A stretch of DNA of 64,000 nucleotides from an uncultured SAR86 cluster bacterium (GCA_905181595.1 CAJIYI010000001.1:401938-465937), one strand, 5' to 3'. Counted from the stretch's first letter, positions 54,135 through 63,581 are shown. Made by a program: numbers and translations. The notes: generated from the letters alone by a model not told the origin.

Positions 54135-55397
54135 ATGAAATTATTTTTTAACTCTATTGCCTCAGCCTTAAAGAGAATCACTTTATCGTTCACGAAAGAA
54201 TCAATTCTTGCGGGTTTCTTCTTCTTTTTAGTTTTATGCTCTTGGTATATTTTACGACCAGTAAGAAATGAGATGGCAGTTCAAAATTCTGAAATTCTTC
54301 CATATCTACTTGGTATTGGGGCACTTGTTATGCTGCTATTGAATCCAGTTTATTCATGGCTGGCTTCTAGAAAAAATTTAAGGGGTGTTCTAATAGGCTG
54401 CTATTCTTTTTTTATTAGCAACTTACTTGGATTTATTATTTTATGGAAATTCTTTGATCTTTCATCATCTATTGTTCTGAGTCAGATATTTTATATTTGG
54501 TGCAATGTGTATTCTTTTTTTGTTGTGTCTATATTTTGGGTTGTCATTATTAATTTGTTCAGAGGGGATAATGCTGCAAATGTTTTTGGAGTAATAGCAG
54601 CTGGAGGATCCTTGGGAGCTTATCTTGGTTCAGAAATTTCTAAACAGCTAGCTTCTACATTCAATGAATCAGGCATTATTTTTTTTACAATGATTGCTAT
54701 AGTTTTTCTTTGTTTGGCACTAATCGCAGGATTAGTTTTAATGCAGCGATTCTCTAATTTAAAGGGAATCAATGAGTCACCTGGAGGGTCAAGCTTTGAT
54801 GCTATAAGAAATTTAATTTCTTCTTCTCAGATTCGATCTATTGGTCTGTATATGTATCTTTGGACGGCTCTCATGACAGTTCACTGGATTACCTCTGTTG
54901 AAATAGTAAATGCTTGGTCATCAGATGGAGGTAATAGGATTATCTTCTTTAGTCAAATAGAGCAGACAGTAACGGTGCTGACTTTATTCACTCAATTTTT
55001 CTTAACAGCAGCAATCATGCGTGTTGTCGGGCCAAAATATATTTTAATGAGCTACGGTTTTTTATTCACAGGTGTGTTTATTGGTTATTTCTTAGCTCCG
55101 ACCATTGGGTATGTTTTTGTTGTAACTATTATTTTAAGATTGTTCGAGTATGGAATTAATAAGCCAACAAGAGAACTAATATTTAGCTACCTCAAGAAAG
55201 TAGATCGCTATAAATCATCTGTATTTGTTGACACATTTCTTGTGCGTCTAGGGGACTTCTCAGGCAGTGGTTTTATCTTGATTTCCAAATCATTTGGAGT
55301 GGCATTCTCTCAGGTACCATTATTAGCAATACCTTTTGCGGGATGCGTGGCTTTACTAGGCTTAAAAATTCCTCCCAAAGAGCAAATTAAATCTTAA
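54135..55397 (+). CDS. Nucleotide-translocase-like / MFS-type transporter, substrate unknown
   Basis: A 420-aa protein with about twelve hydrophobic segments. The N-terminal LCSWYILRPVRNEM near residues 35-48, together with TVLTLFTQF and the C-terminal EYGINKPTRELIFSYL block near 337-352, is typical of proteins related to the ATP/ADP (NTP/NDP) translocase group, common in free-living bacteria as unnamed transporters. Substrate cannot be told from sequence: the classic obligate-parasite nucleotide exchangers share the fold, but free-living versions may move other compounds. It follows tRNA-Lys and is convergent with bepA; both stops use one TTAA. Confidence 0.75.
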   Translation: MKLFFNSIASALKRITLSFTKESILAGFFFFLVLCSWYILRPVRNEMAVQNSEILPYLLGIGALVMLLLNPVYSWLASRKNLRGVLIGCYSFFISNLLGFIILWKFFDLSSSIVLSQIFYIWCNVYSFFVVSIFWVVIINLFRGDNAANVFGVIAAGGSLGAYLGSEISKQLASTFNESGIIFFTMIAIVFLCLALIAGLVLMQRFSNLKGINESPGGSSFDAIRNLISSSQIRSIGLYMYLWTALMTVHWITSVEIVNAWSSDGGNRIIFFSQIEQTVTVLTLFTQFFLTAAIMRVVGPKYILMSYGFLFTGVFIGYFLAPTIGYVFVVTIILRLFEYGINKPTRELIFSYLKKVDRYKSSVFVDTFLVRLGDFSGSGFILISKSFGVAFSQVPLLAIPFAGCVALLGLKIPPKEQIKS

Positions 55398-56824
55398 AAA
55401 CCTCTTTTTTGCCCCAGTCGATCTTGTGCGTATTTAATTTTTGTCATGATTGTTTCTGAGGTTTGAAAAGAACTGCCTGAGATTCTGAGTGCGAATTGAA
55501 ATTGATTAAGGGCATTTTCTAAGTCACCAAGTAAGAGGTAATATTCACCTCGGCTGAGATGATATCCTAAAATATTTTTACCAGATCTTTGAATTTCAGA
55601 AAGAAGCATCCAAAGATGCGGGTCATTATTTTTAGTGATCAAGAGCTCTCTAACGATCTCCTCAGCCTGAATCGTTTTATTTTGAGCACTTAGAATATTT
55701 GATTTGATTATTGAGGCTGGATAATTACCAGGAGAAATTTTTAATACAGCTTCTATTTGAAGTTTAGCTTTTTCTAATTTCTGATCCAAAAGATATATTT
55801 CAGCTTTGGTAATATTAAGAATCAAATTTTTTGGATATCTGCCTAATAACTCATTAACTATAAGCAAAGCTTTTTCGGAATTGCCTGTTGCTTGCAAAGC
55901 CATGAGATAAGCATACTTATTCTCGTTGTTTGGGTTTTCTACAGATAACTGCTCAAAGAATCTAATTGAGGCTTGGGGAGAGGAGGAGGCATATCTCGCT
56001 TTGAGCCTACCCTTTACAAACTCAAAGTTGATGGTATTTTTCTTCCCACCTGAAAACTCTATTTGATCGGCTGCATTCAAGGCATCGCTGACTCGCGAAG
56101 ATGTCACTGGATGGGTTAGAAGAAACTCAGGAGGATTATCACCAGCCAGTTTTCTAATTTTTGCCATATTTTCAAACATTTGACCCATTGAGGATGGATC
56201 ATACCCGGCCGCAATTAAATTATTGAACCCAAAGCGATCTGCCTCTCTCTCAAATATTCGACTATACCTTAACTGTTGTTGCGCAAGAGCTGCAGGACCA
56301 GCCATCATAGCCGTAGGATTATTAGCTACTATTGCTAGGGCGATCGCTGAAACCATTACAAGTGAAGAGGCTAAATTAGTATCTCTACCCCGAAGGACAT
56401 TTCTGGCAAAGTGCCTTTGGCTAAGATGAGCCAATTCATGGCTCAGTACGGATGATAGTTGCGCTTCATTTCCAGCATTTAAAAACAACCCACCATTCAC
56501 ACCAATAACTCCACCAGGCGCAGCAAATGCATTTAATGACTTCTCATCAATCAATATAATAGTGAAATCCCTGTCTTCAACTTGGGATGTTTCCGATAAT
56601 CTGTATATCAGTAGTTCTGTGTATTCCTGTATTAAAGGATCATTAATAAGAGGTGCTTGAGCATAAACTTGCTCCACAAAACTTTGACCTAATAATTTTT
56701 CTTGTTCAAGAGAAATAACACCTGAAACTCTATCACCAAGATCTGGTAAATTAAGATCTTTTCCTTGAGAGAAAAGTGCCGAGGGAGCAATCAAGGCTAT
56801 GACTAAAATCCATCTAAGTATCAT
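55394..56824 (-). CDS. bepA: Periplasmic M48 metalloprotease/chaperone BepA
   Basis: Zinc protease that helps assemble or degrade outer-membrane proteins such as LptD, with the BAM complex. The 476 aa have a signal peptide (about 1-20), the M48 zinc site HELAH at 129-133, the third ligand in FEREADRFG near 193, and a C-terminal TPR region (about 275-465; NPNNENKYAYLMALQATGNSEKA). The gene order with the bcp-dapA group is also seen in pseudomonads. It is divergent from the permease gene, with an 89-base gap. Confidence 0.93.
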   Translation of the reverse strand: MILRWILVIALIAPSALFSQGKDLNLPDLGDRVSGVISLEQEKLLGQSFVEQVYAQAPLINDPLIQEYTELLIYRLSETSQVEDRDFTIILIDEKSLNAFAAPGGVIGVNGGLFLNAGNEAQLSSVLSHELAHLSQRHFARNVLRGRDTNLASSLVMVSAIALAIVANNPTAMMAGPAALAQQQLRYSRIFEREADRFGFNNLIAAGYDPSSMGQMFENMAKIRKLAGDNPPEFLLTHPVTSSRVSDALNAADQIEFSGGKKNTINFEFVKGRLKARYASSSPQASIRFFEQLSVENPNNENKYAYLMALQATGNSEKALLIVNELLGRYPKNLILNITKAEIYLLDQKLEKAKLQIEAVLKISPGNYPASIIKSNILSAQNKTIQAEEIVRELLITKNNDPHLWMLLSEIQRSGKNILGYHLSRGEYYLLLGDLENALNQFQFALRISGSSFQTSETIMTKIKYAQDRLGQKRGF

Positions 56825-56913
56825 AGGACTATCTTAGCTTAAGCTTGTTATGCTTACACTATTGGTTAAATTCAATTAATATACAGTTTGTTTGACAACA
56901 TTAAATACTAAAA

Positions 56914-57969
56914 GTGCTTGAAGATATAAATAATTTATTTAAAAAGATATTTTCTAACGAAGAAACGTTAGTTTTCTCTTTGCTGTTACTTTCTGCCTTT
57001 TTTGTGCTCTTTTTCTTAGGCGGAATCCTTACTCCATTTTTAATTAGTATTATTTTTGCCTACCTTCTTGTTGGTATGCAAACCAGACTTGAATCATTTG
57101 GGATCAAAAGCATCATTGCATTTTTGATTACCTATGGTTTCTTTTTATTGCTGGGAGTCGCATTAATGGTTTGGCTTGCTCCATTGGTCTACCAGCAGCT
57201 TCAATCTATAGTCTTAGAGGTTCCTAAATGGCTCAACTCTTTTTTAATATTTGCACAGGATATTCCAGCCAAATACCCTGACTTAGTATCTTCAGACCAA
57301 ATTACTGTATTTTTAGAAACCCTTTCAGGTCAAATTACCACTTTATCTCAAGATTTTGTTAAGGCTGGCATTACTGGAATTCAAAGCACAGTTACGGTAG
57401 CAATAAATTTAGTTTTATTACCCATTTTAGTCTTTTTCTTTTTATTTGACAGAAAAGAGATTATTTCAGGTTTGCTGAGCATTCTTCCAGCAGAGAGGAT
57501 GATGCTAAAAAACATCTGGATAGAGATGGACGGGCAGCTGAGTAATTATGCAAGAGGCAAGGCAATTGAAATTGTTATTGTGGGAAGTTTAGCAGCAATG
57601 ATTTTTCTTTACTTTGGCCTAGAATATGTTGCTCTTTTATCAGTATTGGTTGGTTTTTCAGTATTAATTCCATACCTAGGAGCTTTTATAGTAACCATCC
57701 CTGTTGCAATCATAGGGCTATTACAATTTAATTTAACTTTTGATTTCTGGCTCCTCATGGGTTCGTATCTTGCATTGCAGATACTAGATGGAAATTTATT
57801 AGTTCCGATATTGTTTTCTGACGCTGTTAAGCTTCATCCAGTAATGATTATTCTTGCTGTATTTGTCTTCGGAAGCCTATTTGGATTTTGGGGAGTATTT
57901 TTTGCCATACCAATAGCTACGCTAATTAAGGCTATATGGAATGCATGGCCTGAAAAGTTAGTTGACTAG
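56914..57969 (+). CDS. AI-2E/PerM-family permease
   Basis: A 351-aa member of the AI-2E transporter/PerM family, starting at GTG 56914. About eight transmembrane segments are seen in the family arrangement: three N-terminal hydrophobic stretches, a soluble helix region (about 95-140), then a long C-terminal set including ILVFFFLFDRKEIISGLLSILP, the YARGKAIEIVIVG loop, and a terminal GFWGVFFAIPIATLIKAIW. The substrate is unknown; in Pseudomonas and Xanthomonas similar genes sit by bcp. The ribosome-binding site is weak. Confidence 0.85.
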   Translation: MLEDINNLFKKIFSNEETLVFSLLLLSAFFVLFFLGGILTPFLISIIFAYLLVGMQTRLESFGIKSIIAFLITYGFFLLLGVALMVWLAPLVYQQLQSIVLEVPKWLNSFLIFAQDIPAKYPDLVSSDQITVFLETLSGQITTLSQDFVKAGITGIQSTVTVAINLVLLPILVFFFLFDRKEIISGLLSILPAERMMLKNIWIEMDGQLSNYARGKAIEIVIVGSLAAMIFLYFGLEYVALLSVLVGFSVLIPYLGAFIVTIPVAIIGLLQFNLTFDFWLLMGSYLALQILDGNLLVPILFSDAVKLHPVMIILAVFVFGSLFGFWGVFFAIPIATLIKAIWNAWPEKLVD

Positions 57970-57974
57970 CTAAA

Positions 57975-58448
57975 TTACGAGGTTAGCTCTCTTACAGCCT
58001 CCAAGACTTCCTGAACATGCCCTTTAACCTTAACGCCTCTCCATTCTTTTTGAATTTTTCCAGATGAATCAACGATGAATGTGCTTCTATCAACTCCCAT
58101 GTATTCTCTTCCATACATAGATTTTAATTTCATTACATCAAATGCTTTGCATACTTTTTCATCTGGGTCGGAGAGAAGTTCAAATGGGAAGCTTTGATTA
58201 GATTTAAACTTCTCATGAGATTTAATTGATTCTCTAGATACACCCAAAATCTCTGTATTCATTTTTTTAAATAGCTTGTAACTATCTCGAAATTCTTGGC
58301 CTTCTGTTGTACATCCCGGAGTACTATCTTTTGGGTAAAAATATATAACAACGTTCATTCCCTTGAAGGAAGAATTTTCAACCATTTGATCATTTGTTGC
58401 ATCAGCTTTAAATGCTGGACATTTCTTACCTACTAGATTTTTAGCCAT
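57975..58448 (-). CDS. bcp: Peroxiredoxin Bcp (BCP/PrxQ type)
   Basis: Thiol peroxidase that reduces hydrogen peroxide and lipid peroxides. The 157 aa contain the peroxidatic Cys in STPGCTTEGQEFRD (Cys46 approximately). The resolving Cys, which lies five residues later in the E. coli-type CxxxxC, is absent; the residue there is Gln. Another Cys occurs at VCKAF near residue 96 and may resolve, or the enzyme could act as a 1-Cys protein. It is divergent from dapA (49-base gap) as in E. coli, and convergent with the permease gene. Confidence 0.93.
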   Translation of the reverse strand: MAKNLVGKKCPAFKADATNDQMVENSSFKGMNVVIYFYPKDSTPGCTTEGQEFRDSYKLFKKMNTEILGVSRESIKSHEKFKSNQSFPFELLSDPDEKVCKAFDVMKLKSMYGREYMGVDRSTFIVDSSGKIQKEWRGVKVKGHVQEVLEAVRELTS

Positions 58449-58497
58449 TATTTTTCTCGAAAAAAGTGTATAGTTTCATTTTTTACTGAAAATAGAA

Positions 58498-59398
58498 ATG
58501 ATGCAACCCCTCCAAGGCAGTTTTGTGGCTCTAGTGACACCTATGCGTGCCGATGGATCATTGGACTATGAATCATTAGAATCCTTGATTGACTGGCATA
58601 TTCAATCAGGAACCAATGGAATTGTTGCCGTTGGAACAACGGGAGAGTCTGCAACCGTCTCTGTTATGGAGCATCTTAAAATCATTGAGCAGACTATTGA
58701 GTTTGTTGATGGAAGAATCCCTGTGATTGCTGGCACAGGAGCAAATTCCACTCAGGAAGCTTTAGAGCTAACACAAACTGCCGCATCACTAGGTGCTGAC
58801 TTTGCTTTAATAGTTACCCCTTATTACAACAAACCTAATCAAGAGGGGCTTTATCAGCATTATATGAAGATTGCTGATTCTGTAGAAATACCTCAAATTT
58901 TATATAACGTCCCATCCAGGACAGCATGCGATCTTAGGCCAGAGACTGTGTCTAGGCTTTCCTATCATCCTAATATAGTTGGGATTAAAGAGGCAGTAGA
59001 TGATCCTGTGCGTTTGGATGAATTAATGTCTATTCGAGAGAGAGCGAATGATCAAAAATATTTTGCTGTTTTATCTGGAGATGACCCAACTTTTAGTGAG
59101 TTTATGTCAACAGGTGGAGATGGCGTCATATCTGTTGCAGCAAACATTCTTCCCAGCCAAGTTGCTAAAATTTGCGGGCTTAATCTTGAGGGGCACTATG
59201 AGGATGCAAAAGAACTAAATGATATGTACAGAAGATATTTTTGAACTTTTGTTCATTGAGGCCAATCCAATACCGGTAAAATGGATGTTAGAACAAATGA
59301 CGAAAATTAATTCCGGCATTCGTTTGCCCCTGATATCTTTAGATTCTCAGTATCATGATGCTATAAAAAATGAGATGATTAAATTAAAATTACTATGA
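58498..59398 (+). CDS. dapA: 4-hydroxy-tetrahydrodipicolinate synthase DapA (apparent +1 frameshift near the 3' end)
   Basis: First step from aspartate semialdehyde to diaminopimelate and lysine, hence wall precursors. The frame from 58498 gives 248 aa with GSFVALVTPMRADGSLDY, VGTTGESATV, YYNKPNQEGLYQHY, the Tyr and Lys of the active site (ILYNVPSRTACD, VGIKEAVDDP). It stops at 59242-59244, about 45 residues early. The standard C-terminus (ELLFIEANPIPVKWMLEQM, then GIRLPLISL) lies in the +1 frame to a TGA at 59396-59398. Removing one T from the T5 run near 59237 restores it. Probably a sequencing or assembly error. Confidence 0.92.
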
Positions 59399-60394
59399 AA
59401 AACATTCAATCCTTTTGCTCTTTTTTATTAATAATATGTGTGACTTCATGCTCATATATTTCTGGTCCAGAAGGAATGTTCCCCGAAACTAAATATAAAT
59501 TTTTTGAAGAGGAGAGTCAATTCAGATCTCACTCTAGATGATGAGAATTTACAAATCATTACAGATGATCATTATCCTCCAATTACGGAAGGTATTGCCT
59601 CAGCTGAAGAGCAAGATATTCCTGCCCCGAGGCAAATTTTTTCTTCAGGAGAGTCTAATGAAGTTCAATTAAGAAGGTTGGGAGAATTAATGTGGGTCTA
59701 CATTGAAACGATGCCTTCAACAGCCTGGCCAATTGCCAAGAATTATATTGAAGCCTCTTCTATGTCTATAGTTACCGCAAATCCAGACACCGGCATCTTT
59801 ATAATTGAACATTCTGAAAATCTAAATTTACAGCTAGTTATTGAGCATGGTATCAAGGAAGCTTCAACAGAGATATTCCTTAGATCAAATAAAAATTTGG
59901 ATGGCGTTGGCGAAGATTTAGACTCTACCTTTATACAAACTGAGCTTGAAAAAATTGTTCAGTATTTTGCTAGCTCTGTTTCTTCATTTGCTGGTACCTC
60001 GCTTGCAGCCCAGAACCTCAATGATAGAAAAAAAGCTAAAATTTTTAATCTCAACAATCAAACAATGATTGAGTTAGATTTAGGTTTTGATAGGGCCTGG
60101 TCAGCTGTGAGCAGGGCACTTACAGCAGGCAACATTACCTCAAATGATATAGATAGAGATAATGGAATATTCTTAGTAAGCTATTCTGCAGAATCTGAAA
60201 AGAGCAGCTGGTTTTCTTTTTTAAATTTTACAGATAATGAAAACAATGATTCTTTATTGCTTAATGAAGCAGCTGAATTTAAAATTATTCTTACAACCAA
60301 GGAAGGTAAAACAAATATTTTAGTTAAATCCCTGACTGGTGCTAATGAGGAAGCTGAGCAGCTCATCTCTAAAATTAATGAATTATTGAGTTAA
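59395..60394 (+). CDS. bamC: Outer membrane assembly lipoprotein BamC (apparent +1 frameshift near the 5' end)
   Basis: Lipoprotein of the BAM complex. The true start is the ATG at 59395, which overlaps the dapA stop. A signal with lipobox VTSC (Cys19) and SYISGPEGMFPETKYKF follow in this frame. It would stop soon after, at a TGA near 59539. The rest of BamC (KRRVNSDLTLDDENLQIITD, EEQDIPAPRQIFSSGESNEVQ, and a two-domain helix-grip region to 60394) is in the +1 frame, open from 59504. Removing one T from the T6 run at 59498-59503 joins them. dapA-bamC-purC is the conserved order. Conservation of BamC is weak, so the call leans on position and the lipobox. Confidence 0.85.
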
Positions 60395-60398
60395 AACT

Positions 60399-61118
60399 AT
60401 GGAAAAATTATCACAAATTACCACCGGTAAAGCCAAATCTTTATTTGCTACTTCTAATCCAGAACACCTAATTATGGAATTTAGAGATGATACTTCTGCC
60501 TTTGACGGCAAGAAAATGGAGGCATTGGATAATAAGGGGAAGGTAAATAATCAATTCAATGCATTTGTTATGGAGTTTTTAGCTTCCAAAGGCATTGAAA
60601 CTCATTTTATTGAGCTTGTCTCAGGCAACGAATCACTTGTCCGTAAGCTGGAGATGTTTCCCATAGAATGTGTTGTTAGAAATAGAGCTACAGGCTCGCT
60701 GTGTAAAAGATTAGGTATTGAAGATGGCTTGATACTAGACCCCCCACTGTTTGAATTTTTCTTAAAAGACGATGCCTTGGGCGATCCTTTAATTAATGAT
60801 CATCATATTGAGTCTTTTGGCTGGGCTTCTCAAGAGCAAGCTGATTCAATGAGGGAATTGAGCTTAAAAGCCAACAATATTCTTGTTGATTTTTTCAAAG
60901 AAGCTAATCTTATTTTGGTTGATTACAAATTAGAATTTGGAATTTTTAATGGCAAAATGTTGTTAGCAGATGAGTTTACGCCCGATGGTTGTCGCTTATG
61001 GGATAAGGATACTTTGACTAAAATGGACAAAGATAGATTTCGTCAAGACTTGGGTAATGTCATTGAAACTTATGGGGAAGTTGCCGAAAGATTAGGAATG
61101 CAAATAAAACTTGACTAA
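60399..61118 (+). CDS. purC: Phosphoribosylaminoimidazole-succinocarboxamide synthase
   Basis: SAICAR synthetase of purine synthesis, using ATP and aspartate to act on CAIR. The 239 aa contain the ATP site (TGKAKSLFATS and the lysine in the following strand), FRDDTSAFDGKK, ECVVRNRATGSLCKRLG (about 89-105), and LADEFTPDGCRLWD near 192-205. It begins 4 bases after bamC, its normal neighbour. The last codons overlap the iscR promoter. Confidence 0.97.
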   Translation: MEKLSQITTGKAKSLFATSNPEHLIMEFRDDTSAFDGKKMEALDNKGKVNNQFNAFVMEFLASKGIETHFIELVSGNESLVRKLEMFPIECVVRNRATGSLCKRLGIEDGLILDPPLFEFFLKDDALGDPLINDHHIESFGWASQEQADSMRELSLKANNILVDFFKEANLILVDYKLEFGIFNGKMLLADEFTPDGCRLWDKDTLTKMDKDRFRQDLGNVIETYGEVAERLGMQIKLD

Positions 61119-61142
61119 TTAACTCGGGTATTCATAATACCC
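61107..61142 (+). promoter_or_regulatory. iscR promoter with type 1 IscR site
   Basis: Bases 61107-61131 match the type 1 IscR consensus (ATASYYGACTRWWWYAGTCRRSTAT) at 22 of 25 positions: the half sites AAACTTGACT and TCGGGTAT are clear. TTGACT at 61111-61116 also reads as a -35 box, with CATAAT at 61133-61138 as -10 (16-base spacer). GGGTATT at 61126-61132 and AATACCC at 61136-61142 form an inverted repeat over the -10. The predicted start of transcription is at or next to the iscR ATG at 61145. Confidence 0.75.
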
Positions 61143-61144
61143 AT

Positions 61145-61582
61145 ATGAATTTTACCACCAAGAGTCGCTATGCGGTCAACGCATTAGCAGATCTTGAATT
61201 TTTATCGCTTGACTCTACACCGGTTGCTTTAAAAGATATTGCTAATAGACAAGGTATTGATCTTGCTTATTTAGAGCAATTATTCAGAAAGCTTAGAGTG
61301 GCTGGATTGGTTGAGAGCATTAGAGGTAGGAATGGTGGATATATTTTTGCCATTAAGCCAAAAAATATTTCAATTAAGGATATTATGCATGCCGTTGAAG
61401 AAAATCTAGACTCTACAAACTGTGCTGGTACGGCTACCTGCCATGCAGGCAAAAGATGTAACTCTCACCAGCTATGGGATGACTTAAACAATGTTGTGGA
61501 TAGTTTTTTAAGGGATATTTCAATTGCAGAGCTCGCTGAATCACACAAGCAACCACATATTAAATTAATGGAAATACAATAA
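61145..61582 (+). CDS. iscR: Iron-sulfur cluster regulator IscR
   Basis: Rrf2-family repressor that binds a [2Fe-2S] cluster and represses isc when iron-sulfur supply is ample. The 145 aa begin [19 protein letters not shown] (winged-helix start) and continue with the recognition helix [16 protein letters not shown] and GRNGGYIFA. The cluster ligands are in [13 protein letters not shown] (about 98-110), the usual three-cysteine array. There is almost no 5' leader because a promoter lies just upstream. It overlaps iscS by 1 base. Confidence 0.96.
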   Translation: MNFTTKSRYAVNALADLEFLSLDSTPVALKDIANRQGIDLAYLEQLFRKLRVAGLVESIRGRNGGYIFAIKPKNISIKDIMHAVEENLDSTNCAGTATCHAGKRCNSHQLWDDLNNVVDSFLRDISIAELAESHKQPHIKLMEIQ

Positions 61583-62808
61583 TGAGCACTGACATAAACC
61601 TACCAATCTATCTCGATTATGCATCTACGACTCCAGTAGATCCTCGGGTTGCCAAAAAGATTTCCGATCATTTAACTTTAGATGGAAATTTTGGTAATCC
61701 AGCATCACGTTCGCATAAATTTGGCTGGAAGGCAGAAGAATCGGTCGAGGAGGCTAGGTCGCATGTAGCAAACTTGGTTGGTTGCGATCCCCGAGAAATT
61801 GTGTGGACATCCGGTGCCACTGAAGCAAATAATCTAGCTATTAAGGGCATTGCAAATTTCTATCAAGCAAAAGGCAAGCATATAATTACTTCTAAGATTG
61901 AACATAAAGCTGTATTGGATGCATGTAGGCAGCTTGAAAGAGAAGGCTTTGAGGTGACTTATTTAGATCCAACAGAAGGCGGCCTTATAACCACTAGTTT
62001 AATAGATAGCGTTGTAAGGGACGATACTATCCTGATTTCAATCATGCACATTAATAATGAGCTTGGTACAGTCAATAATCTTCATGAGATAGGATCTTAT
62101 GCAAGAGAAAAAGGTATCTTTTTTCATGTGGATGCCGCTCAAAGTACTGGCAAAGTAGAAATAAATTTGTCTGAGCTACCTGTAGATTTAATGTCATTTT
62201 CTGCTCATAAGACATATGGCCCTAAAGGAATTGGTGCTTTGTTTGTATCTCGTAAACCGCGAGTAAGAATTGAAGCTCAAATGCATGGAGGTGGCCATGA
62301 AAGAGGCATGAGATCTGGTACCTTGCCAACGCATCAAATTGTTGGAATGGGAGAAGCTTTTAGAATTGCCAAAGAAGAAATGTTTGCTGATAAAAAGAAA
62401 ATTGAAGCTCTCCATAAAAAGTTTTACGATTCTGTTTCAAAAATTGAAGAAATTTATGTGAACGGAGACATTAATAATAAAGTTAGCAATATTCTAAATA
62501 TTAGTTTTGCATACGTAGAGGGAGAATCTTTAATCATGGCACTAAAGGATATTGCTGTATCTTCAGGGTCTGCTTGTACATCTGCAAGTTTAGAACCATC
62601 ATATGTATTAAGAGCATTGGGAAGGAAAGATGAACTTGCATCTAGCTCTATCAGATTTTCCTTTGGTCGGTTTACAACTGACGAAGATATTGAATACACA
62701 TTGTCTTTGATTAACCACGCTGTTGAAAGGCTTAGGGAGCTATCACCCCTATGGGAAATGTATCTTGATGGTATTGATCTTGATACAGTGGATTGGCAAA
62801 CGCATTAA
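61582..62808 (+). CDS. iscS: Cysteine desulfurase IscS
   Basis: PLP enzyme that removes sulfur from cysteine and passes it to IscU and other acceptors. The 408 aa contain [32 protein letters not shown], the PLP-lysine region [16 protein letters not shown] (about 210-225), and the persulfide Cys loop [21 protein letters not shown] near 330, the group I long form. The C-terminus ends DWQTH as expected. Confidence 0.98.
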   Translation: MSTDINLPIYLDYASTTPVDPRVAKKISDHLTLDGNFGNPASRSHKFGWKAEESVEEARSHVANLVGCDPREIVWTSGATEANNLAIKGIANFYQAKGKHIITSKIEHKAVLDACRQLEREGFEVTYLDPTEGGLITTSLIDSVVRDDTILISIMHINNELGTVNNLHEIGSYAREKGIFFHVDAAQSTGKVEINLSELPVDLMSFSAHKTYGPKGIGALFVSRKPRVRIEAQMHGGGHERGMRSGTLPTHQIVGMGEAFRIAKEEMFADKKKIEALHKKFYDSVSKIEEIYVNGDINNKVSNILNISFAYVEGESLIMALKDIAVSSGSACTSASLEPSYVLRALGRKDELASSSIRFSFGRFTTDEDIEYTLSLINHAVERLRELSPLWEMYLDGIDLDTVDWQTH

Positions 62809-62824
62809 ATATTGGGAGGTATTT

Positions 62825-63229
62825 ATGGCATATAGTAAAAAAGTAGTTGATAAGTTTGAAAATACTATTAACGAGCCTGCAAAACATAATGTAGGTAGAT
62901 TTAATCCAAAGGACATGGATATTGGTACCGGCATGGTTGGAGCGCCAGCATGTGGAGATGTTATGAAGTTGCAGATTAAATGTGAGCAACAGGGCAATAC
63001 TCATGTTATTAAAGATGTAAAATTTAAGACATATGGTTGTGGTTCGGCTATTGCCTCATCAAGTGAGTTGGTTGAAATGCTTCTTGGTAAAACTCTTGAA
63101 GAAGCCAAAGAAATTAAAAATATCGATATTGTAGATGCTCTTGAGTTACCACCCATTAAAATTCATTGTTCAGTTTTGGCTGAAGATTCGATCAAACAAG
63201 CCATAGAGGATTACGAGCAGAAGCAGTAA
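62825..63229 (+). CDS. iscU: Iron-sulfur cluster scaffold IscU
   Basis: Scaffold on which [2Fe-2S] and [4Fe-4S] clusters are built from sulfur supplied by IscS. The start is the ATG at 62825, preceded by GGGAGG. The 134 aa carry the three ligand cysteines in GAPACGDVMKLQ, TYGCGSAIASSS and KIHCSVLAEDSI, and the conserved Asp between. The LPPIKIHC motif, which in other bacteria binds the HscA chaperone, is intact (LPPIK) although hscA is missing from the operon. Confidence 0.97.
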   Translation: MAYSKKVVDKFENTINEPAKHNVGRFNPKDMDIGTGMVGAPACGDVMKLQIKCEQQGNTHVIKDVKFKTYGCGSAIASSSELVEMLLGKTLEEAKEIKNIDIVDALELPPIKIHCSVLAEDSIKQAIEDYEQKQ

Positions 63230-63231
63230 AC

Positions 63232-63580
63232 ATGGAAAAGTTTTCACCAGAAGCATTGAGATTCTCTGAAAGTGCACTTGCGCACTTTGCCTTCGAGTAT
63301 TCAAAGTCGAGGTAAGGGCTTGGGTGTGCGTATTGGCGTTAAAAAAGCTGGTTGCTCAGGCTTTGAATACTTTTTTGATTATGTTGATGATATTTTGACT
63401 GAAGGCCAAGATATCATATTTAATGAAAGTGAATGTAACATTTATGTTGACCAAGAGAGTCTTAATTACCTGAAAGGCAGCATGGTCGATTATTCCGATG
63501 AAGGTCTAAACAAAGGTATTAAGTTTCACAATCCAAATGCAAAAGCTGTGTGTGGGTGTGGCGAAAGTTTCACTATCTAA
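63232..63580 (+). CDS. iscA: Iron-sulfur assembly protein IscA (apparent +1 frameshift near the 5' end)
   Basis: A-type carrier that receives or stores clusters. The ATG at 63232 opens MEKFSPEALRFSESALAHFA, the expected start, but this frame ends at a TAA near 63313. The rest (SIQSRGKGLGVRIGVKKAGCS, CGCGESFTI at the end) is in the +1 frame to 63580. Removing one base in the TTTGCCTT stretch near 63276-63283 joins them to about 115 aa. The three conserved cysteines (GCSG, CGCGES) are present. Position between iscU and fdx supports the call; the frame break may be a sequence error. Confidence 0.9.
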
Positions 63581-63581
63581 C

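Noticed and set aside
59245-59503. Genuine noncoding gap between dapA and bamC
   Set aside because: The stretch codes for the C-terminus of DapA and the signal peptide of BamC in shifted frames.
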